In this document: piece by piece, positions 5,351-9,572 of the stretch
How the letters are laid out: each line of letters opens with the position of its first letter
Position numbering within the stretch: the stretch's first letter is position 1
Assembly (NCBI GenBank): GCA_034189725.1
Contig: JAXHUK010000061.1
Span: 1-9,572, forward strand
DNA from: JAXHUK01 sp034189725
GTDB taxonomy: Bacteria; Chloroflexota; Dehalococcoidia; SZUA-161
Direction: 5' to 3'
DNA: 9,572 bases
Notes under the pieces: model-generated
The model's database searches: none
Told to the model about the DNA's origin: nothing
What the model saw: only the letters and a program-made list of their open reading frames with translations
Program-made: the position numbers and the translations under genes

Positions 5351-8300
5351 ATGTTCAGACTGATGCAGCATATACCTTTGAATAAGCGGCTGGTGATAGT
5401 AGCTATTGTCGTTATTCTACTGGCAGCAACACTTCCTCTGGTAGTTATCAAGGTTGAAACTAGTCCAGCGCCTATCTATGTCCCTGACGATTATCTAACC
5501 ATCCAGGCGGCGGTGGACGCTGCAAATCCCGGAGACACTATAATCATCAGGGATGGTATCTATACCGAGAACATTGATATCGACAAGAGTTTAACGATAG
5601 TGTCGGAGAATGGTGTAGAGTTAACCTCTATCCAGGCAGCTAGAGCAGATGACCACATTTTCCATCTGACGGCAGGCAACGTTACTGTAAGCGGACTGAG
5701 CATCTATGGGGCCAATGATTGGGGCTATGCCGGCATTTACCTCGATAGCGTCAGTGGTTGCACAATAGCGAATAACCGCTGCGGCTGGGACTTTAACCAC
5801 AAAAATAGACGCGGTATCTCACTGAGCTATTCTCATGGCAACATGATCTCGCAAAACACCTGCAACCAGAATAACGATCATGGCGTCATGCTGGAATATT
5901 CCAACGATAATACTGTCGTGGGCAATACCTGCAATCAGGGATTGTACGGTATCGGCCTGTATCATGCGAGCGACAATACAATCTCGCAAAACACCTGCAA
6001 CCAGAATATATCGGGCTGCTATCTGGACCAGTCGGATAACAACACCCTTACCGGAAACACCTGCAACCAGAATATGTGCGGTATCGGATTGCCCTATTCG
6101 AGCTACAACATCATCTCAGAAAACACCTGCGAGCAGAATTCCGAGAGCGGTATCTATCTGGATTACTCCGTCAGTAACGCTTTAGCTGCTAATACAATGG
6201 TTGATAATGGCATAATCATCTGGGGCTATTCAGTTGAAAACTGGAACACTCATACCATCGATACGTCAAACACAGTGAACGGTGCTCCTGTCTACTACTG
6301 GAGTGATGTCGATGGAGGTACACTTCCCCAGGGAGCGGGAGGGATTATCCTTGCCAACTGTAGAAATGTTGTCGTTGAAAATCAGAATGTTTCTCACGGG
6401 ACAGCGGGGATACAACTGGGATTCTCTACGAACAACATCCTGAGGAACAATATTAGCAGTGAGAACACCCGGGATGGTATCCTGATGGTGTCTTCGAGCG
6501 GCAACATGGCCTATCTCAATAGCTTCAACGATAATGGCAGAAATATTCGTTCTTACGAATCGGTTAACGTCTGGAACTCTCCGGGAGAGATGACCTATAC
6601 CTACGATGGTAGTGACTATACAAGCTATGTGGGTAATTATTGGAGCGATTACGCAGGAATGGATGTCGATCCTGAAGACGGAATCGGCGACACCGGTTAT
6701 AGCATCGATATCGATCAGGATAGCTATCCACTGGTGGAACCTCTCGGTAACGTCACGCTCGGTGATCCTGATATCAGCCTGGACACGGTTCATCTCGACT
6801 TTGAGTGTGGTTTAGTGAGTGGAGTGGAGTCCGGCTCATCCGGGGAATCCAATGACTTCGAGATTCATGCTGCACCACCCCCTATTCCAGGTATCACCGT
6901 TAATCCACTGATTGCTTTACATAATGCTGATAGCGGGCAGGGAATCCCGTATGGTTGCGGCGAATCGGAAGGTATTGGCGTCAGAAATCCCGCTGCATTG
7001 TACTGTATGGAGATGGGCTATGAATACAAAGTGGTGGAAACCGGGGATGGCGAAAAAGGCGTGTGCGTGCTGCCCGATGGCGAGGAATGCGATGCCTGGG
7101 CGTTTTACAAAGGTGAATGCGGGAGTGATTTCTCATATTGTGCTCAGAACGGCTGGCAGGTTGCCTCCCAGGCGGAGAGGGATAGCTTCTCTACGGAGTG
7201 CATCACTTGCGTGATGCCGGACGAATCCGTTAGAACAGTCTCCAGCCTGCTTGACCTGGAAAAGAAAAGCACAGTAGGCATAAGCGAACTCAATGTGGCT
7301 GAAGAATTGGTCGCGACGATTCACGATCGGTACAGCACATCGGAGAACGGAGTGGGTGTTCCCAGCTATTTCGACTGGAGAGACAGCGGTGGTGACTGGA
7401 TGACTCCAGTCAAGGACCAGGGAGGTTGTGGGAGCTGCTGGTCGTTCTCAGTGTTAGGTATCGTAGAACCAAAGTACAACATAGTATACGGCAGCTCTGA
7501 TCTGGATTTGGACCTGTCGGAACAGTTCATGGTGTCGGATTGCAGTAGTGCGGGATCGTGTTGCGGTGGGTGGATGTATTCGGCTCTCGATTACGTCAGG
7601 ACAAATGGTGTGCCGGATGAGGAGTGTTTTCCCTATGTAGATGCATGGGGCTGTACTTGCGGAGGTGGCACCTGTGACAGCAACTGTGACTATCGCTACG
7701 GTGGTGAATGTAGCGATAGTACCTGTTCCGATAGATGCCCCGATTGGGGTACCAGATTGCGGACAATAGACAGCCCAGGCTATGTTTCCAGCAATGTAGA
7801 GACGATAAAGCAATGTCTGATCAATGAAGGGCCTCTTTCAGTTGCAATGGGTATTGGCAGCAGCTTTGGGGGATACTGGGATAATGGAATTTACCGGTGT
7901 AGCGATGACTCCGGGGTCAATCATGGTGTCGTGATAGCCGGGTACGATGAGTCGGATAACAGTTGGATCGTGAAGAACAGTTGGGGCTCCGACTGGAACG
8001 GTGATGGCTACTTTAAAGTAGGTTGTGGCGAGTGTGCTATCGAGAACTATGTATATTCAGTGAATCTCGCTGCAGAGGAGAATTGCGATTCGGTCACAAT
8101 TACCAACGATGGCCTCTCTGACCTGGTTGTGGATGATATCGAGATCGGCTATCAATTCGGCGAGCCTACAGGGTGGCTCGATGTGTTCCCCAGGTCATTC
8201 ACAATCGCACCAGGAGAGTCACAACCGGTTGTGGTGTGTGTTGATTGCTCACAGCTAAGCCCGAATACCTACCACGGCTGGCTGGACATTCGCTCCAACG

Positions 8301-9310
8301 ATCTCGATGAAGACCCGTTCAGGGTAACGGTGAGAACCAACTTCGCCGATTACAGCTACGATTTAACTGTTGCCTCCGATGGTTGTTGCCCGGTTGCAGT
8401 ATCCACTGGATCGGGTAGTCTGGGGACAATAGATCCCGGCAGCAGCGGTACCTTCTACAATATCATGGCGGGTACCGTGGTCTACGTCGATGCCGATGAT
8501 AGCGGGGTCTGCTGTGAGTTCCAGGAGTGGACGGGCGATGCCGGCGGCAACAGCAGCTCTGCTACCGTGACTATGGATGCCCACAAGAGCCTGACTGCTC
8601 ACTGCGGAATTCCGGGGCCATATGCGCTGACCACAAACACCAGTCCACCCGAGGGTGGCTCGGTCTCCGGTAACGGTACCTATGACTGTGGCACTTTCGC
8701 TGAGGTTCAGGCTATTCCTGCAGATGATTCCTGGTACTTCACCGGCTGGAGCGGTAATCTCACCGGTAGCGATAACCCGGCCACAGTTCTCATGGATAGT
8801 AGTAAAACGGTAATTGCAGAATTCGTGCCTGCGACAACTGTTGAGGGAGCGGTTGACCTCCAGGGTCGTCCTTATGCCCCCGATGATAGCTGGATTACGC
8901 CTTTAACAGTGGCTCTGTTCGAGCAAGGGTCTGACACGCTCATTGGCGACACTCAGAGTATTGATACCGACGGTGAGGGAGCGTTCGACATCACTGCTCC
9001 CGAATCGAGCACCTGTGATATTGGCCTCAAGTGTCCTCGCAGCCTGAGTCGTCTTGCGTCGGGGGTGCTGCTCAGCAGCCCCGGCCTCTCGTTAGACTTT
9101 GGTACACTCCTCGAAGGCGATTCCAACAACGATGATTACATTGGGCCTCTTGATTACTCCATACTTCGCATGTATTACGGCAGTACAACACCGGAAGCGC
9201 TGGGAGCGTGTGATTTCAATCTCGATGATTATGTCGACGGCTTCGATTACTCGCTGCTGCGTGCAAATTATGGCGAGGAGGGTGAGATACCCCTGTGGCC
9301 GCTGCCGTAG
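5351..9310 (+). CDS. Giant exported mosaic protein: beta-helix, DUF333, C1 papain-like peptidase, dockerin
   Basis: A 1319-residue secreted protein (numbering from ATG 5351). Order: basic N-terminus and hydrophobic segment (14-33); NosD-like right-handed beta-helix (about 40-465), ending in the typical GNYWSDY and DGIGDTGYSI; DUF333 (545-602); papain-family C1 peptidase (about 670-905); Ig-like region (905-998); two InlB-B-like repeats (1003-1085, 1090-1160); regulatory-like beta-sandwich (1161-1250); dockerin-like pair (1254-1310). The triad is intact: oxyanion Q690, C696 in GCGSCW, H858 in VNHG, N876 in KNSWG. No I29 inhibitor propeptide is recognisable. It should cleave proteins outside the cell and dock to a cohesin. 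Start: GTG 5303 is in frame but has no ribosome-binding site and makes a 30-residue pre-signal; ATG 5351 has CGGAGA at 5336-5340 and gives a normal signal. Either is possible. Confidence 0.88.
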   Translation: MFRLMQHIPLNKRLVIVAIVVILLAATLPLVVIKVETSPAPIYVPDDYLTIQAAVDAANPGDTIIIRDGIYTENIDIDKSLTIVSENGVELTSIQAARADDHIFHLTAGNVTVSGLSIYGANDWGYAGIYLDSVSGCTIANNRCGWDFNHKNRRGISLSYSHGNMISQNTCNQNNDHGVMLEYSNDNTVVGNTCNQGLYGIGLYHASDNTISQNTCNQNISGCYLDQSDNNTLTGNTCNQNMCGIGLPYSSYNIISENTCEQNSESGIYLDYSVSNALAANTMVDNGIIIWGYSVENWNTHTIDTSNTVNGAPVYYWSDVDGGTLPQGAGGIILANCRNVVVENQNVSHGTAGIQLGFSTNNILRNNISSENTRDGILMVSSSGNMAYLNSFNDNGRNIRSYESVNVWNSPGEMTYTYDGSDYTSYVGNYWSDYAGMDVDPEDGIGDTGYSIDIDQDSYPLVEPLGNVTLGDPDISLDTVHLDFECGLVSGVESGSSGESNDFEIHAAPPPIPGITVNPLIALHNADSGQGIPYGCGESEGIGVRNPAALYCMEMGYEYKVVETGDGEKGVCVLPDGEECDAWAFYKGECGSDFSYCAQNGWQVASQAERDSFSTECITCVMPDESVRTVSSLLDLEKKSTVGISELNVAEELVATIHDRYSTSENGVGVPSYFDWRDSGGDWMTPVKDQGGCGSCWSFSVLGIVEPKYNIVYGSSDLDLDLSEQFMVSDCSSAGSCCGGWMYSALDYVRTNGVPDEECFPYVDAWGCTCGGGTCDSNCDYRYGGECSDSTCSDRCPDWGTRLRTIDSPGYVSSNVETIKQCLINEGPLSVAMGIGSSFGGYWDNGIYRCSDDSGVNHGVVIAGYDESDNSWIVKNSWGSDWNGDGYFKVGCGECAIENYVYSVNLAAEENCDSVTITNDGLSDLVVDDIEIGYQFGEPTGWLDVFPRSFTIAPGESQPVVVCVDCSQLSPNTYHGWLDIRSNDLDEDPFRVTVRTNFADYSYDLTVASDGCCPVAVSTGSGSLGTIDPGSSGTFYNIMAGTVVYVDADDSGVCCEFQEWTGDAGGNSSSATVTMDAHKSLTAHCGIPGPYALTTNTSPPEGGSVSGNGTYDCGTFAEVQAIPADDSWYFTGWSGNLTGSDNPATVLMDSSKTVIAEFVPATTVEGAVDLQGRPYAPDDSWITPLTVALFEQGSDTLIGDTQSIDTDGEGAFDITAPESSTCDIGLKCPRSLSRLASGVLLSSPGLSLDFGTLLEGDSNNDDYIGPLDYSILRMYYGSTTPEALGACDFNLDDYVDGFDYSLLRANYGEEGEIPLWPLP
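5846..6140 (+). repeat. Beta-helix rung repeats with NTCNQN motif
   Basis: Within the beta-helix, rungs of 22-23 residues repeat with the word NTCNQN or close variants. At DNA level, a 28-bp word starting ATCTCGCAAAACACCTGC occurs identically at 5846-5873 and 5981-6008. A 21-bp part of it recurs at 6055-6075. The exact copies suggest recent rung duplication or gene conversion. Confidence 0.7.
9121..9283 (+). other. Dockerin-like type I module (C-terminus of the peptidase)
   Basis: The two EF-hand-like calcium loops are DSNNDDYIGPLD and DFNLDDYVDGFD, with Asp/Asn at positions 1, 3, 5 and 12 of each. Each is followed by a short helix (YSILRMYYG, YSLLRANYG). This is the duplicated layout of type I dockerins, which bind cohesins in the presence of calcium. 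No cohesin is encoded in the window. Confidence 0.75.
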
Positions 9311-9318
9311 CCTGATTT

Positions 9319-9336
9319 GCTGAGGGAGCACTCAGC
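9319..9336 (+). terminator. Stem-loop after the giant peptidase gene
   Basis: GCTGAG (9319-9324) and CTCAGC (9331-9336) pair perfectly around GGAGCA, 9 nt after the TAG stop. No T-tract follows, so this is not a canonical intrinsic terminator; it could still stabilise or end the mRNA. Confidence 0.35.
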
Positions 9337-9354
9337 GACCCCTATCAACAGCCA

Positions 9355-9515
9355 GAGATTCTTCCCCTTCACTTCGTTCAGGGTCAGAGAGACACGCGAG
9401 ATCATGGTGGCCTGCAGCATCCGCTCCAGCGTTATCGGAGTCTTACGCGTCCTGGACTCCTGCTTCCGCAGGCGAGGAATGACAAAGGGGTAGCTCAGAA
9501 TGACAGGGGCGCAGG
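9355..9515. repeat. Repeat-rich intergenic tail with GAATGACA direct repeats and a CCTGC hairpin
   Basis: This stretch has no gene. CCTGC-TTCC-GCAGG (9459-9472) is a perfect small hairpin. GAATGACA occurs at 9477-9484 and 9498-9505, 21 nt apart, each followed by a G-run. The stretch TTCACTTCGTTCAGGGTCAG (9367-9386) looks like a degraded version of the same repeat family, in which a hairpin adjoins an AATGACA word. The pieces resemble decayed copies of small palindromic intergenic elements. From 9516 to the end I see nothing definable. Confidence 0.45.
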
Positions 9516-9572
9516 GCTCATCCAGGCATACTGCGAATCTATTTTCGTAATAATCTTACTATGCCGATAGCT

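Noticed and set aside
5846..6075. CRISPR-like or intergenic repeats
   Set aside because: The 21-28 bp words are unequally spaced, in frame, and encode beta-helix rungs.
6266..6793. Minus-strand open frame of 175 codons
   Set aside because: It is the reverse shadow of the beta-helix region; its composition (Ile/Val/Asp/Thr-rich) comes from the opposite strand and it shows no domain.

Overview
The window looks like part of an uncultured, probably anaerobic bacterial genome of intermediate GC. I favour Chloroflexota (a Dehalococcoidia-like lineage). The inference rests on three things: an AcuC-type deacetylase beside a Mut7-C protein, a secreted protein ending in a regulatory-like beta-sandwich plus dockerin of a style I associate with that phylum, and intergenic hairpin-prone repeats carrying words such as TTCGACAAGCTCAGGA and GAATGACA. 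No rRNA or single-copy marker is present, so the phylum is inferred. All six recognisable genes are on the + strand.

Left part (1-2223): the 3' part of a Sir2 NAD-dependent deacylase gene, then a Mut7-C/PIN-like RNase-domain protein, then a Zn-dependent AcuC/HDAC-family deacetylase. The last two overlap by 4 nt and are probably co-transcribed. A strong extended -10 element lies so close to the Mut7-C start that the transcript may be leaderless. In Bacillus a sirtuin (SrtN) and AcuC both deacetylate acetyl-CoA synthetase, so finding both enzyme types together suggests a protein-deacetylation locus.

Middle part (2224-5201): a lipid-anchored alpha/beta-hydrolase behind a good sigma70-like promoter, then a 557-nt gene-free stretch with several inverted repeats, a possible structured RNA, an extended -10 promoter, two micro-ORFs and a dispersed repeat. 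After that comes a lipoprotein made of seven 52-residue repeats, predicted to close as a seven-bladed beta-propeller on a Thr/Pro-rich stalk.

Right part (5202-9572): a very large exported mosaic protein. In order it has a signal/anchor segment, a NosD-like right-handed beta-helix, a DUF333 module, a papain-family (C1) cysteine peptidase with an intact catalytic triad and a Cys-rich insert, an Ig-like region, two InlB-B-like repeats, a regulatory-like beta-sandwich and a type I dockerin-like pair. The window closes with about 260 nt of non-coding, repeat-rich sequence.

The right half therefore encodes a run of exported or surface proteins (esterase-like lipoprotein, propeller lipoprotein, dockerin-bearing protease), while the left half encodes cytoplasmic regulatory enzymes. 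No defence system, CRISPR array, transposase, tRNA or rRNA is visible. The most unusual items are the architecture of the giant peptidase, its ladder of stacked cysteines, the pairing of two unrelated deacetylases, and the structured region at 3441-3573.
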